Positions 20,247-30,087 are shown, counted from the stretch's first letter. The stretch: 64,000 nucleotides of DNA from Sodalis sp. dw_96 (GCF_018449575.1 NZ_JAAVUT010000011.1:62001-126000), one strand, 5' to 3'. Numbers and translations: made by a program. Notes: generated by a model from the sequence alone, not told the origin.

Positions 20247-20480
20247 ATGACTGCAGTGTTGATTGTGCTCTCCATACCCTTGACCGTGTTTTTGCTGTTT
20301 GTGGCCCCGGTATGGCTGTGGTTGCATTATGGCAATCGCCGTCGGCAGGGGTCGCTATTTCAGACGCAGGATGCCCGGCGATTGACGCAGCTCCAGGAAG
20401 AGGCGCGGCGGATGCAGACGCGTATCCGGGCGCTGGAGGATATTCTGGATGCGGAATACCCCGACTGGAGGCAGCAATAA
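20247..20480 (+). CDS. pspB: Phage-shock protein B
   Basis: 77 residues (E. coli 74). One N-terminal membrane helix (residues about 4-26), then a basic turn and a charged coiled coil in the cytoplasm with LEDILDAEYPDWR at the end, typical of PspB. With PspC it senses envelope stress and recruits PspA away from PspF. AAGGAG ribosome site nine bases before the ATG; one base separates it from pspC. Confidence 0.95.
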   Translation: MTAVLIVLSIPLTVFLLFVAPVWLWLHYGNRRRQGSLFQTQDARRLTQLQEEARRMQTRIRALEDILDAEYPDWRQQ

Positions 20481-20481
20481 A

Positions 20482-20835
20482 ATGAACGGAATATCCAAAA
20501 AACGGCTGTATCGCCGGCCCGACGAGGGCATGATTAAGGGAGTTTGCGCCGGTGTGGCCCACTATTTTGATATACCGGTGCGGCTGGTGCGCATAATTGC
20601 CGTGCTGTCGATATTTTTCGGTTTGTTTATGCTGACCCTTATCGCATACGTCATCCTCGCCTTTTGGCTGGAGCCGGCGCCGGCGGACGGCAATGATTCG
20701 GCCTCCATACCCCCCGGCCGCCAGTTGGATCTGCTGGAGATGCAGTTTAAGGACAGCGAGCAGCATTTGCGCGGAGTTGAGCGGTATGTGACCTCAGAAG
20801 CCTTCGGCCTGCGTAACAAATTCCGTCAGTTATAG
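20482..20835 (+). CDS. pspC: Phage-shock protein C
   Basis: 117 residues (E. coli 119). PspC domain: cytoplasmic start KKRLYRRPDEGMIKGVCAG, then a membrane segment (about residues 38-62) and a C-terminal helix rich in Glu and Gln. Inner-membrane partner of PspB. The ATG at 20482 follows the pspB stop by one base. pspD and pspE, next in E. coli, are absent; tandem repeats and ycjX follow. Confidence 0.95.
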   Translation: MNGISKKRLYRRPDEGMIKGVCAGVAHYFDIPVRLVRIIAVLSIFFGLFMLTLIAYVILAFWLEPAPADGNDSASIPPGRQLDLLEMQFKDSEQHLRGVERYVTSEAFGLRNKFRQL

Positions 20836-20858
20836 CAAGTAATTATAACAAAGGCAGT

Positions 20859-20952
20859 CGCCGGATTTGTCATCCGGTCACCGTATTGAGCAAACCAGAG
20901 CGCCGGTTTTGTCATCCGGTCACTGAATTGAGCAAATCAGAGCGCCGGTTTT
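20859..20952. repeat. 42-bp tandem repeat after pspC
   Basis: Unit 1 at 20859-20900 and unit 2 at 20901-20942 both read CGCCGG-TTTGTCATCCGGTCAC...ATTGAGCAAA-CAGAG; a third copy begins at 20943 and breaks off after about ten bases. It lies where pspD would be expected. CGCCGG/CCGG pairings could give small hairpins. No gene. Confidence 0.8.
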
Positions 20953-21023
20953 GGACAAAAGCGCCGGGCGGCAAATTTGCCTGACGATGAAATGCGCGGC
21001 ATCATCTATCTTTGCTTTATGGG

Positions 21024-22418
21024 ATGACAGAAATGGATGCTCTGAATCAATGGGTGAATCGCGGCATCGATCGCCGTCTGCGCCTGGCGGTCACCGGATT
21101 GAGCCGCAGCGGCAAAACCGCCTTTATTACTTCTCTCGTCAATCAACTGCTGATGGTGAACAACGGCGCGCGCCTGCCGATGTTTTCGGCGGCGCGGGAC
21201 GGCCGCCTGCTGGGGGCCAAACGGGTGCCGCAGCGCCACCTGGGTATTTCCCGTTTCGCCTATGACGAAGGCCTCGCCGCGCTGTACGGCCTGCCCCCCG
21301 CCTGGCCCCAGCCGACCCGCGGCGTCAGTGAAATTCGGCTGGCGCTGCGTTATCGCTCCCGCGATGCGCTGTGGCGCCATCTGAAGGATACCGGCACCCT
21401 GTATCTCGAAATCGTCGACTATCCCGGCGAGTGGCTGCTGGATTTACCGATGCTGGAACAGGATTACCTGGGCTGGTCCGGCCAGATGGCCGGATTATTG
21501 CAGGGAGATCGCGCTTTATGGGCCGACCCCTGGCTGAAAAAATGCGCCGGCCTCGACCCCCTGGCGCCCGCGGATGAACGGGCGCTGGGTGAGATTGCCG
21601 CTGAATACACCCGTTATTTACTGCACTGCAAACAGCAGGGCCTGCATTTTATCCAGCCGGGACGCTTTGTGCTGCCCGGCGACATGGCGGATGCGCCGGC
21701 GCTGCAATTTTTCCCCTGGCCGGCGGGGGGAACCCTGTCGGAAAGCCAACTGGTCCAGGCGGCGAAAACCACCAACCTCGGCATGCTGAGGGAGCGTTAT
21801 CACTATTATTGCCAGACCGTGGTGAAGGGGTTTTATAAAGATCATTTCACCGGTTTTGATCGCCAGATCGTGCTGGTGGACTGCCTGCAGTCTTTGAACA
21901 GCGGCCCCCACGCGTTTAACGATATGCGCCTGGCGCTGAGCCAACTGATGCGCAGTTTCCATTACGGCAAACGCACGCTTTACCGACGGCTGTTTTCACC
22001 TTGTATCGATAAGCTGATGTTTGCCGCCAGCAAAGCGGATCATATTACCGCCGATCAGCAGGTCAATCTGGTATCTCTCCTGCAGCAGCTTATTCAGGAT
22101 GCCTGGCAGAATGCCGCCTTCGAAGGCATCGCCATGGACTGCGCCGGGTTGGCCTCGGTGCAGGCGACTCAGGGCGGCATGGTGGCGTTCCAGGGCAAAA
22201 ACATCCCTGCGCTGCAGGGGTTCAGACTGAGCGACAATCAGCCGTTAACCGTCTATCCCGGTGAAGTTCCCCCGCGCCTGCCCGGCGCCGCGTTCTGGCA
22301 TAAGCAGGGCTTTCAATTCGAAAATTTCCGGCCGCGGGAGATGGACCCGGATATCCCGTTGCCCCATATTCGCCTGGATACGGTGATGGAGTTTCTACTG
22401 GGGGATAAACTGCGATGA
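21024..22418 (+). CDS. ycjX: YcjX-family P-loop protein, stress-associated
   Basis: 464 residues, full-length match to E. coli YcjX (465; DUF463). P-loop GLSRSGKTA near residue 25, and [11 protein letters not shown], a GTPase-like switch region. YcjX and YcjF are co-induced with the psp regulon; their exact task at the envelope is unknown. The start at 21024 ([10 protein letters not shown]) is chosen over a TTG at 21012; the ATG at 21033 is also possible. The end overlaps ycjF by four bases. Confidence 0.93.
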   Translation: MTEMDALNQWVNRGIDRRLRLAVTGLSRSGKTAFITSLVNQLLMVNNGARLPMFSAARDGRLLGAKRVPQRHLGISRFAYDEGLAALYGLPPAWPQPTRGVSEIRLALRYRSRDALWRHLKDTGTLYLEIVDYPGEWLLDLPMLEQDYLGWSGQMAGLLQGDRALWADPWLKKCAGLDPLAPADERALGEIAAEYTRYLLHCKQQGLHFIQPGRFVLPGDMADAPALQFFPWPAGGTLSESQLVQAAKTTNLGMLRERYHYYCQTVVKGFYKDHFTGFDRQIVLVDCLQSLNSGPHAFNDMRLALSQLMRSFHYGKRTLYRRLFSPCIDKLMFAASKADHITADQQVNLVSLLQQLIQDAWQNAAFEGIAMDCAGLASVQATQGGMVAFQGKNIPALQGFRLSDNQPLTVYPGEVPPRLPGAAFWHKQGFQFENFRPREMDPDIPLPHIRLDTVMEFLLGDKLR

Positions 22419-23548
22419 CTGAAGCCAATAAACCCGGCATGGATGCCCACCGAACGGGTGCGGAGTCCAATAAACCCGGCATGGGCGCCCATGCGCCGGG
22501 TGCAGATAGCCTTAAACCCCGCATTGATTTCGATCAGCCGGTTGCGGACCCCGTGGAACTTTCACTGCGGGCAGCGCAGGTTTTTGACGCGCGGCAGGAA
22601 ACCTCATTCGAGCCGCTGTCCGCCGACCCTGAGGCCGAAGAGGCGCTGCCGGAAAACTGGATGGAGGCGGCGTTAAAACCCAAACGCAGTATCTGGCGCC
22701 GCATGGTGATGGCCGGCATCGGATTGTTCGTGTTAAGCGGACTGGCACAAATGGGATCTTGGTTTGAGCGGGCCTGGCAGCAGCAGGATTGGTTTGCCCT
22801 GGGCACCCTGGGGGCGGGAACGCTGGTGCTGCTGGCGGGAGCCGGTTCTCTGGCCGCGGAGTGGCGACAGCTCTATCGTTTGCGGCAACGGGCCGAACAG
22901 CGAGATCTCGCCGGCGAGCTGCTGCGCAGCCACGCTATCGGCCAGGGTCGGGAATTTTGCCTGCGCCTGGCCGGCCGGGCCGGTATCGAACAGGGTCATC
23001 CAGCCTTGCGTCAGTGGCTCGCCGCGCTGCAAGATACCCACAGCGACCGGGAGGTGGTAGGGCTGTATGCCCGCATGGTGCAGCCGGTTATCGACCGCCG
23101 CGCCCGGCGCGAAATCAGCCGCTCAGCCGCCGAATCCGCCCTGATGATTGCGGTCAGTCCCCTGGCGGTGGTGGATATGGGATTTATCGCCTGGCGCAAT
23201 CTGAGATTAATCAATCGAATCGCGGCGATATACGGTATCGAAGTGGGGTATTACAGCCGCCTCCGGCTATTCCGCCTGGTATTGCTGAATATCGCCTTTG
23301 CCGGCGTCAGCGAATGGGTCCGCGAAGTGGGCATGGACTGGATGTCGCAGGATCTGGCCGCCCGGCTTTCGGCCCGCGCCGCACAGGGCATGGGGGCCGG
23401 GCTGCTCACCGCGCGTCTGGGCATCAAGGCAATGGAGCTTTGCCGCCCTTTGCCCTGGATAGACGGCGACAAGCCGCGCCTGGGAGATTACCGCCGTGAA
23501 CTCATCGGCCAGTTAAAATCGCTGCTGGAGCGAAAAAGTCCATCCTGA
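22415..23548 (+). CDS. ycjF: UPF0283 membrane protein YcjF
   Basis: 377 residues (E. coli 353). Acidic cytoplasmic N-terminus, two membrane helices (about residues 94-115 and 127-150), and a conserved C-terminal domain with [18 protein letters not shown]. Partner of YcjX. The start overlaps the ycjX stop (ATGA). Unusual: residues 5-18 and 19-32 are a tandem duplication ([14 protein letters not shown] / [14 protein letters not shown]), a 42-base DNA repeat at 22427-22510, which explains much of the extra length. Confidence 0.93.
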   Translation: MTEANKPGMDAHRTGAESNKPGMGAHAPGADSLKPRIDFDQPVADPVELSLRAAQVFDARQETSFEPLSADPEAEEALPENWMEAALKPKRSIWRRMVMAGIGLFVLSGLAQMGSWFERAWQQQDWFALGTLGAGTLVLLAGAGSLAAEWRQLYRLRQRAEQRDLAGELLRSHAIGQGREFCLRLAGRAGIEQGHPALRQWLAALQDTHSDREVVGLYARMVQPVIDRRARREISRSAAESALMIAVSPLAVVDMGFIAWRNLRLINRIAAIYGIEVGYYSRLRLFRLVLLNIAFAGVSEWVREVGMDWMSQDLAARLSARAAQGMGAGLLTARLGIKAMELCRPLPWIDGDKPRLGDYRRELIGQLKSLLERKSPS

Positions 23549-23583
23549 TAGGCGGGCCTTCGATGGCTGATTTTCTTTCCATC

Positions 23584-23601
23584 TGTCAACTTTTTGTGAC
23601 A
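23584..23601 (+). promoter_or_regulatory. Candidate TyrR box upstream of tyrR
   Basis: TGTCAA-CTTTTT-GTGACA has the spacing and outer bases of the TyrR box TGTAAA-N6-TTTACA (9 of 12 specified positions). It lies within a perfect dyad ATCTGTCA-N8-TGACAGAT (23581-23604). tyrR is autoregulated in E. coli, so the position fits. A TATGAT -10 candidate lies at 23631-23636. Confidence 0.55.
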
Positions 23602-23675
23602 GATGACTTCTTCCCGGCCGCGCCGCCACGTATGATAGCGCCATGATGGGTCCACCTTTCGTGAAGAGGCGCGGC

Positions 23676-25247
23676 ATGCGTTTAGAGGTTTTTTGTGAAG
23701 ATCGCCTTGGCTTGGCCCGGGAACTGCTGGACCTGCTGGCCACGCGCAATATCGATTTGCGCGGCATCGAAATCGATCCCGCCGGCAGAATTTATGTAAA
23801 TGTCGCACTGTTGGAGCTGGACACCTTTCCCACGCTGATGGCGGAGATTCGCCGCATCAAAGGCGTCACCGATGTGCGCACCCTGGCATTCATGCCTTCC
23901 GAGCGGGAGCACCTCGCCCTGGAGGCATTACTGGCCGCGATGCCCGAACCGGTGTTGTCCATGGACCTCAAAGGCAAAGTGGAGCTGACTAATCCGGCGG
24001 CCCTGGCGCTGTTCAACCTGACGGCGGAAAAAATGCGTCACCAGCCCATCGGCGGTTTTATCGGCGGGTTTAATTTTACCCGCTGGCTGGAGAATGAGCG
24101 GCCCGCCCCCGAAAGCCGGCGGGTGGTGTTGGCGGGGCAGGATTTTCTAATGGAAATCACCCCCGTGCGGCTGGCGGACGATAACGGCAAACCGGCGGCG
24201 GGCGGGGCGGTAATACTGCTTAAATCCGCGGTACGCATGGGACGACAATTGCAGGAAACCGGTCCCGGCGACGACAGCGAATTCGGCCATATCATCGCCG
24301 CCAGCGGCAAAATGCGCCAGGTGGTGGACCATGCGCGCAAACTGGCCATGCTGGATGCGCCGCTGCTGATCGTCGGCGAGACCGGCACCGGTAAAGACCT
24401 GGTGGCCCACGCCTGCCATTTGCGCAGCGCGCGCGGTAGACAGCCGTTTCTGGCCCTGAACTGCGCCGCGCTGCCGGATGATGTGGCGGAAAGCGAATTG
24501 TTCGGCCATGCCGCCGGCGCCTATCCCAACGCGTTGGAAAGCAAAAAGGGCTTTTTCGAACAGGCCGGCGGCGGTTCGGTGCTATTGGATGAGATTGGCG
24601 AGATGTCCCCCAGGATGCAAAGCAAGTTGCTGCGTTTCCTGAATGACGGAACCTTTCGCCGGGTGGGGGAAGATCAGGAAATGCATGTGGATGTCCGGGT
24701 CATCTGCGCCACCCAGAAAAATCTGCTGGAGCTGGTGCACCAAGGGCAGTTTCGCGAGGATCTTTATTACCGCCTGAACGTATTGACCCTTAATCTGCCG
24801 CCGCTGCGGGAGCGACCGGACGATATCACGCCTCTCACGTCGTTGTTTATCGCCCGTTTTTGCGACGAGCAGGGGGTTCCGCGGCCGAAGCCGGCCCCTG
24901 AATTAATCGCCATGCTGAGGCAATACCCCTGGCCGGGCAACGTCCGGCAGCTGAAAAATGTACTTTATCGCGCCATGGCGCAATTGGAGGGCCCGATAAT
25001 GGGCGTCGATGATATCGACCTGCCGGATTTCGCCCTGTCGCTGCCGATGTCCGAAGAGGTGATGGACGGTTCTCTGGACGATATCAGTAAAAGGTTCGAA
25101 CGTACGGTGCTCACCAGGCTTTATCGTACCTATCCCAGTACCCGTAAGCTGGCGAAACGACTGGGGGTATCCCACACCGCCATCGCCAACAAATTGCGCG
25201 AGTACGGTCTGAGCGGCAAAAAAACCGACGAGGACGAAGACGCTTAA
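23676..25247 (+). CDS. tyrR: Aromatic amino-acid regulator TyrR
   Basis: 523 residues (E. coli 513). ACT domain (1-75; MRLEVFCEDRLGLARELLDL), PAS domain (about 78-190), AAA+ domain (about 206-430; Walker A GETGTGKD, Walker B GGSVLLDE) and C-terminal helix-turn-helix (LAKRLGVSHTAIANKLREYG). It regulates aromatic amino-acid synthesis and transport with Tyr/Phe/Trp as ligands. The loop after ELFGHA is AGAYPNALES, ten residues longer than in E. coli and a degenerate remnant of the sigma-54 contact motif GAFTGA. Start chosen by the E. coli N-terminus; the 11-codon upstream extension is not conserved. Confidence 0.97.
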   Translation: MRLEVFCEDRLGLARELLDLLATRNIDLRGIEIDPAGRIYVNVALLELDTFPTLMAEIRRIKGVTDVRTLAFMPSEREHLALEALLAAMPEPVLSMDLKGKVELTNPAALALFNLTAEKMRHQPIGGFIGGFNFTRWLENERPAPESRRVVLAGQDFLMEITPVRLADDNGKPAAGGAVILLKSAVRMGRQLQETGPGDDSEFGHIIAASGKMRQVVDHARKLAMLDAPLLIVGETGTGKDLVAHACHLRSARGRQPFLALNCAALPDDVAESELFGHAAGAYPNALESKKGFFEQAGGGSVLLDEIGEMSPRMQSKLLRFLNDGTFRRVGEDQEMHVDVRVICATQKNLLELVHQGQFREDLYYRLNVLTLNLPPLRERPDDITPLTSLFIARFCDEQGVPRPKPAPELIAMLRQYPWPGNVRQLKNVLYRAMAQLEGPIMGVDDIDLPDFALSLPMSEEVMDGSLDDISKRFERTVLTRLYRTYPSTRKLAKRLGVSHTAIANKLREYGLSGKKTDEDEDA

Positions 25248-25356
25248 CATGACGCCGGTAAGGTCGTTCCCCTATGACCTCAGAAAGCTCGCGCGCTCAA
25301 GCCCGGTTATCAAAGCCGGAAACCTTTTACACACTGTATCCCACTGGACAGGACCA

Positions 25357-25878
25357 TCAATAATTGGCCGGGGTCTCCTTCAGTGCCGCCAGCGCCCGCG
25401 GGTAATCCGGTTCATGGGTGATTTCCTCCACCAGTTGGCTGTACAGCACCTTATTATGCTCATCCAGCACCATTACCGCCCGTGCGGTAAGCCCTTTCAG
25501 CGGACCGTCGGTAATTTCCACCCCGTAGCGGCGCATGAATTGCCCATCCCGCAGGGTAGATAAGGTGATGACGCGGTGCAATCCTTCCGTACCGCAAAAG
25601 CGTGACTGGGCGAACGGTAAATCGGCGGAAATACACAGCACCACGGTATTCTCCAGGTCGTCGGCCATGTGGTTGAAGCGGCGCACCGAGGCGGCGCAAA
25701 CGCAGGTATCGATACTGGGGAAGATACTCAGCACCTTGCGTTTGCCGGTATGGTTGTTTAACGTTATGTCTGAGAGATCTTTGGCCACCAGCGAAAAGTC
25801 CTGGGCCCTATCACCGGGCCGCGGTAACGCATCCGCTACCTTAACCGGATTACCCTGAAAATAGACAGTTTCTGCCAT
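25357..25878 (-). CDS. tpx: Thiol peroxidase
   Basis: 173 residues (E. coli 168). Atypical 2-Cys peroxiredoxin that reduces hydroperoxides with thioredoxin. Peroxidatic Cys61 in the TxxC motif, resolving Cys95 in SRFCG. Unusual: position 59 is Cys (codon TGC, in [10 protein letters not shown]) where E. coli has Gly and most relatives Gly or Pro, giving a CxC pair at the active site. The ATG at 25878 has AAGGAA seven bases upstream and matches the family N-terminus. It converges with tyrR, as in E. coli. Confidence 0.97.
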   Translation of the reverse strand: MAETVYFQGNPVKVADALPRPGDRAQDFSLVAKDLSDITLNNHTGKRKVLSIFPSIDTCVCAASVRRFNHMADDLENTVVLCISADLPFAQSRFCGTEGLHRVITLSTLRDGQFMRRYGVEITDGPLKGLTARAVMVLDEHNKVLYSQLVEEITHEPDYPRALAALKETPANY

Positions 25879-26006
25879 ACTGGATTCCTTGTTGTGCATT
25901 GCTTGTTGTCATTGGCGCCGCATTAACACCAAATCCAGTCTAAAAGATGACGAAAAACGATGATAGCCGGAATTTTACAATAATAACTTTCTAAATTAAC
26001 AGGGTT

Positions 26007-26073
26007 TATATCCTGAATAGTTCGAGTTGCGGGAAAGTCAGCGGACCTGCAGGTTGAAGTATAAGGGGCATAT
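26007..26073 (+). repeat. Internally deleted family B repeat
   Basis: 67 bases keeping both ends of family B (TATATCCTGAATAGTTCGAG at the left; CCTGCAGGTTGAAGTATAAG at the right) but lacking the central dyad. It lies between tpx and ycjG, just ahead of the ycjG translation start. Confidence 0.7.
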
Positions 26074-26117
26074 GTGCCAGGCGGATGCTATGGCAACCCT
26101 CACTCCGAGGACTGACG

Positions 26118-27086
26118 ATGAGAGTAATGCGTTTTTATCCCGAAGCATGGCCGCTTCATACGCCTTTTGTGATTTCACGCGGTAGCCGTACCGAAGCAAA
26201 AGTGGTGGTGGTGGAAGTGGAGCAGGACGGTGTGAAGGGTATCGGCGAGTGTACCCCATACCCCCGTTACGGCGAGAGCGAACAATCGGTGATGGAGCAG
26301 TTGACCTCAGTGCTGCATCCCATCGAACAGGGCGTTACGCGGGAAATACTGCAGCAATTGCTCCCGGCCGGCGCGGCGCGTAATGCGGTGGATTGCGCCC
26401 TGTGGGATGTGGAGCGCCAATTGAAAGGACAGACGCTGGCGCAGTATGCCGGCATCCAGCTGCCGGCCACCATCGCCATGGCGCAGACATTGAGTATCGG
26501 TGAACCCCGGGCGATGGCCGAAGCCGCGCTGGCCTATTGGCAAAAGGGCGCCCGGCTGCTGAAAATCAAGCTCGACGATCGTCTGATCACCGAGCGTGTG
26601 GTGGCTATACGTGCCGCCGTTCCCGAGGCTACCCTGATTGTCGATGCCAATGAAGCCTGGCATCCCGAAGGACTGGCCTCCCGCTGCCAACTATTGGCCG
26701 ATCTGGGTGTGGCGATGCTTGAGCAGCCGCTTCCCGCCGAGCAGGATGCCGCGTTACAGCATTTTATCCATCCGTTGCCGATTTGCGCCGATGAAAGTTG
26801 CCACACCCGCCAGCAACTGCCGGCGCTGAAAGACAACTATGAGATGGTGAATATCAAACTGGACAAAACCGGCGGCCTGACCGAAGCGCTGCTGCTGGCG
26901 CAGCAGGCAAGAGATCAGGGATTCGGCATTATGCTTGGCTGCATGTTATGCACCTCCAGGGCCATCGCCGCCGCCCTGCCGCTGACCCCGGCGGCGCGTT
27001 TTATCGACCTGGACGGGCCGACCTGGTTGTCCATGGATGCCGAACCCCGCCTGGCGTTCGGCTGCGGATCCATCGCGCTGGGCTAG
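26118..27086 (+). CDS. ycjG: L-Ala-D/L-Glu epimerase
   Basis: 322 residues (E. coli 321). Enolase-superfamily enzyme that epimerises the dipeptide L-Ala-D-Glu released from murein, so that it can be degraded. Motifs: LLKIKLD and KLDKTGG with the two catalytic lysines, and metal ligands in VDANE, LEQP and ADES. The ATG at 26118 has GAGG upstream and matches the E. coli N-terminus. With mpaA (convergent, three bases apart) and mppA it forms a murein-peptide recycling group. Confidence 0.95.
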   Translation: MRVMRFYPEAWPLHTPFVISRGSRTEAKVVVVEVEQDGVKGIGECTPYPRYGESEQSVMEQLTSVLHPIEQGVTREILQQLLPAGAARNAVDCALWDVERQLKGQTLAQYAGIQLPATIAMAQTLSIGEPRAMAEAALAYWQKGARLLKIKLDDRLITERVVAIRAAVPEATLIVDANEAWHPEGLASRCQLLADLGVAMLEQPLPAEQDAALQHFIHPLPICADESCHTRQQLPALKDNYEMVNIKLDKTGGLTEALLLAQQARDQGFGIMLGCMLCTSRAIAAALPLTPAARFIDLDGPTWLSMDAEPRLAFGCGSIALG

Positions 27087-27088
27087 GG

Positions 27089-27799
27089 TTATCGAGGCCG
27101 ATAGCGTAACAGGGCCACCAGCGCGTCCAGATAACGGGTGGTGGCGGCATCCGCCGACACGGCGGGCAGTTCGGCGGTGATGCAGGGTAAGGCGAGCTCC
27201 CCGCACCAGCTGCCGAAGGAGCCGGGGGTAGGATAACCGACGCTGTCCGCCAGCGGCAGCGACAGCCTTTCCGCCAGCCATAACGCCAGGGGCGAACAGG
27301 CCTGTTGCTCGATACAGGCCAGCGGCTCATGGAAAGAAACCACCCAGGCCGGTTTCAATTGCGCGATCAGTTGACACAGCGCACGGGTTTCCGGCTCCGA
27401 CCCGGGTGCTATGCCGGGGGACAGCGCCACGTCCCGCGCGTCGCTTGCGCTGGTCCAGCGGTAGACGGTCTCCTCGGGCCGCCAGTTGGCGGCGGGGAAA
27501 TTTCGGTTCAGATCGACGCCGTTGGCGTTGGCGCGCAGCCCCAGCTGGCAGCCGTCCGGATTCACCGCCAATATGACATGATGGCGCGGCGGCGCCGTCC
27601 CCAGGGTGCGCAGCGCGCAGGACAACGCCACCACGCTTGCGGTTTCATCGCCATGGGTACCGGCGATGATCAGGCCGGTATCCTGACCGGCGTCGGCGGC
27701 GCGAAAAAACAGCATGGGCGCGCCCAATACCGATTTGCCGAAGGGGATGCCGGGAAAAATCAGCTTGCCCCTCTGCGGGCGGGGATGGAATAACGTCAT
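27089..27799 (-). CDS. mpaA: Murein tripeptide amidase A
   Basis: 236 residues (E. coli 242). M14 zinc carboxypeptidase-like enzyme that cuts gamma-D-Glu-meso-diaminopimelate in the murein tripeptide, supplying L-Ala-D-Glu to the epimerase encoded next door. Zinc motif GTHGDE, NGVDLNRNFP substrate motif, and SFH as third ligand. Cytoplasmic, no signal peptide. The start at 27799 (MTLFHPRPQRG) lines up with E. coli; an ATG five codons upstream (27814) is also possible. Confidence 0.94.
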   Translation of the reverse strand: MTLFHPRPQRGKLIFPGIPFGKSVLGAPMLFFRAADAGQDTGLIIAGTHGDETASVVALSCALRTLGTAPPRHHVILAVNPDGCQLGLRANANGVDLNRNFPAANWRPEETVYRWTSASDARDVALSPGIAPGSEPETRALCQLIAQLKPAWVVSFHEPLACIEQQACSPLALWLAERLSLPLADSVGYPTPGSFGSWCGELALPCITAELPAVSADAATTRYLDALVALLRYRPR

Positions 27800-27918
27800 G
27801 GGGTTTGCCGCCATAAAATAATGGGTTACATTGACCTGTTTTACTTTATCGCAAAAGGCCGGTGCCTTTCGACTTTTTGTCAGGGGGATGCGCCGATGAT
27901 GACCTTAAGGAAAAGCTT

Positions 27919-29535
27919 ATGCCTGCTTCCAAATTTGCCCTCTGTGCCTCGTTAATCATCGCCTGCTGCGGCATTGCCCGCTCAGCCACGGTTCCTTCCG
28001 GCGTTCAGCTGGACCCGATACAGCATCTCGTCCGGCACATCAAAGACGAACCGGCCTCTTTGGACCCCATTAAAGGCGTCGGCCTGACGGAAGCGGAGGT
28101 GACGCGCGATTTGTTCGAGGGATTGGTGAACCAGGATGCCAATGGGCACCTTGTTCCGGGAGTCGCCGCCAGTTGGCAGACCAACGATAACCGCACCTTT
28201 GTTTTTCATCTGCGCCATGATGCCCGCTGGTCTAATGGTGACCCTGTCACCGCCAGTGATTTTGTCTACAGCTGGCGGCGGCTGGCGGATCCGAAAAGCT
28301 TATCCACTTTCGCCTGGTTTACCCAACTGGCGGGATTGGCCAACGCCGGCGACATCATCGCCGGCAAACTGCCGCCCGAGCGGCTGGGGGTCAGCGCGCC
28401 GGACGATTACACCTTGAAGGTGGAACTGGACAAACCGGTGCCTTATTTCGCCAGCCTGACCGCCAACTTCAGTTTGTTCCCGGTTCACCGCGCCACGGTT
28501 GAGAAATATGGCAATGACTGGACAAAAGTCGGCAACCTGGTGGGCAACGGCGCCTTTCAATTACAGCAGCGGGTGGTGAATGAAAAACTGGTGCTGACGC
28601 CCAACCCGTACTACTGGGATCACCGGCATACGGTGTTAACGGAGGTGACGTTTATTCCCATTAATCAGGAGTCATCGGCGCTGAATCGCTATCTCGCCAA
28701 TGATATTGATATTACCGAATCCTTTCCAAAACCCCGCTACCAGCAATTATTGAAAGATATTCCCGGGCAGGTGTATACGCCGCCCCAGCTCGGGACCTAT
28801 TATTACGCCTTTAATACCCGACGCGCGCCCACCAGCGACCTGCGGGTGCGTAAAGCCCTGTCTTATGCCATTGACCGCCGGATTATCGCGGGAAAAGTGC
28901 TGGGCAGCGGCGAAAAACCCGCCTTTCATCTGACGCCCGATGTGACCGCCGGTTACGATCCCAGGCCGAATTACCTGCAACAGCATTCCCAGGAAGAGCT
29001 GGATGCCGAAGCCAAGGTCCTGATGACCGCGGCGGGTTACGGCCCGGATAAGCCTATGAGCCTGAATTTGCTGTATAATACATCTGAGGGCAACGAAAAA
29101 ATCGCCATTGCCGTCGCCTCAATGTGGAAGAAAAAACTCGGTGTGAACGTGAAACTGGTTAACCAGGAGTGGAAGAGCTATATCGACAGCCGAAATACCG
29201 GTAATTTTGATGTGGTCCGCTCGTCATGGGTAGGGGACTATAATGAACCCTCCACCTTTTTATCATTATTGACCACCGCGCACAGCGGCAATATCGCCAA
29301 ATTCAACGATCCCCAATACGATCGGCTGCTTGAACGGGCCAGCCGGCAAACCAATGCCAAACTGCTGGCGGCGGATTACAATAAGGCGGAAGATATTATC
29401 ACCGAACAGTCGCCTATCGCGCCGATTTACCAATACACCAATGGCCGGCTCATCAAGCCCTGGGTGCGGGGTTATCCCATCAATAATCCTGAGGACGTGG
29501 CGTACAGCCAAAGCATGTATATCCTCAAGCATTGA
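27919..29535 (+). CDS. mppA: Periplasmic murein-peptide-binding protein
   Basis: 538 residues (E. coli MppA 537). OppA-family solute-binding protein with a signal peptide (residues 1-23, ending near ARSA). In E. coli MppA delivers murein tripeptide to the Opp permease. Family signatures: EPASLDPIKG, GNGAFQL and YFYAFNT-like YYYAFNTRR. The start at 27919 has AAGGA seven bases upstream. Position beside ycjG and mpaA supports MppA rather than OppA. The end converges with a MarR gene over a double hairpin. Confidence 0.92.
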   Translation: MPASKFALCASLIIACCGIARSATVPSGVQLDPIQHLVRHIKDEPASLDPIKGVGLTEAEVTRDLFEGLVNQDANGHLVPGVAASWQTNDNRTFVFHLRHDARWSNGDPVTASDFVYSWRRLADPKSLSTFAWFTQLAGLANAGDIIAGKLPPERLGVSAPDDYTLKVELDKPVPYFASLTANFSLFPVHRATVEKYGNDWTKVGNLVGNGAFQLQQRVVNEKLVLTPNPYYWDHRHTVLTEVTFIPINQESSALNRYLANDIDITESFPKPRYQQLLKDIPGQVYTPPQLGTYYYAFNTRRAPTSDLRVRKALSYAIDRRIIAGKVLGSGEKPAFHLTPDVTAGYDPRPNYLQQHSQEELDAEAKVLMTAAGYGPDKPMSLNLLYNTSEGNEKIAIAVASMWKKKLGVNVKLVNQEWKSYIDSRNTGNFDVVRSSWVGDYNEPSTFLSLLTTAHSGNIAKFNDPQYDRLLERASRQTNAKLLAADYNKAEDIITEQSPIAPIYQYTNGRLIKPWVRGYPINNPEDVAYSQSMYILKH

Positions 29536-29576
29536 CGTGATTGCAATGCAATAGATATCATTGAAATTTAAAGATT

Positions 29577-29629
29577 AATATTGAAACGTATTCATCAATA
29601 TTGACATTCAATGACTGAAATTGAATGTC
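29577..29629. terminator. Two adjacent hairpins between converging genes
   Basis: AATATTGA/TCAATATT (29577-29602) is followed immediately by the perfect 10-bp GACATTCAAT/ATTGAATGTC (29603-29629, 7-base loop). They lie between the converging mppA and marR-type genes and may end both transcripts, although no long T-run follows on either strand. Confidence 0.5.
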
Positions 29630-29634
29630 TATGA

Positions 29635-30087
29635 TTAATCTCGCTTCATAAGATCTTCGCAGAGGCGGTTAACCAGCAATTGGAACGACGCCAACTCTGT
29701 TTCCGAGAAGTTGTACATTGCCGATTTGCGCGTCTCTTCGAAGATTTGCCGGATTTGCCTGAGTTTAGGTTTTGCATTTGCGGTGAGATAAACCAGCTTG
29801 ATACGCCGGTCATGGGGATCCGTTTTGCGCTGGATCAGGTCGAACTTTTCAAGGCGATCCAGATGATTGACCAACGTCATGGGCTCAATGCTCATTGCCG
29901 CGGCAAGTTCCGCCTGCCTGACACCCCCGAGCCTGTCCGCAACCGCCAGGGTTCGCGCTTCCCCCGGCGTAATACCGAGATCGGTGTTACGCAGTGCGGC
30001 TTCCATGAGATCTCCCATCAGCCTTGCGGCCGTCACCAACATAAAGACAAATGAGTCTTGGGACGTTTCCACCGTTGCGATACTCAT
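29635..30087 (-). CDS. MarR-family transcriptional regulator
   Basis: 150 residues. Winged helix-turn-helix of the MarR family: RQAELAAAMSIEPMTLVNHL as recognition region (about 56-76), wing KTDPHDRRIKLVYLT. Usually a dimeric repressor released by a small aromatic or toxic compound. It is divergent from a FUSC-type efflux gene over three phased dyads, so it probably represses that gene and itself. The start ATG at 30087 is the only good one. Confidence 0.9.
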   Translation of the reverse strand: MSIATVETSQDSFVFMLVTAARLMGDLMEAALRNTDLGITPGEARTLAVADRLGGVRQAELAAAMSIEPMTLVNHLDRLEKFDLIQRKTDPHDRRIKLVYLTANAKPKLRQIRQIFEETRKSAMYNFSETELASFQLLVNRLCEDLMKRD

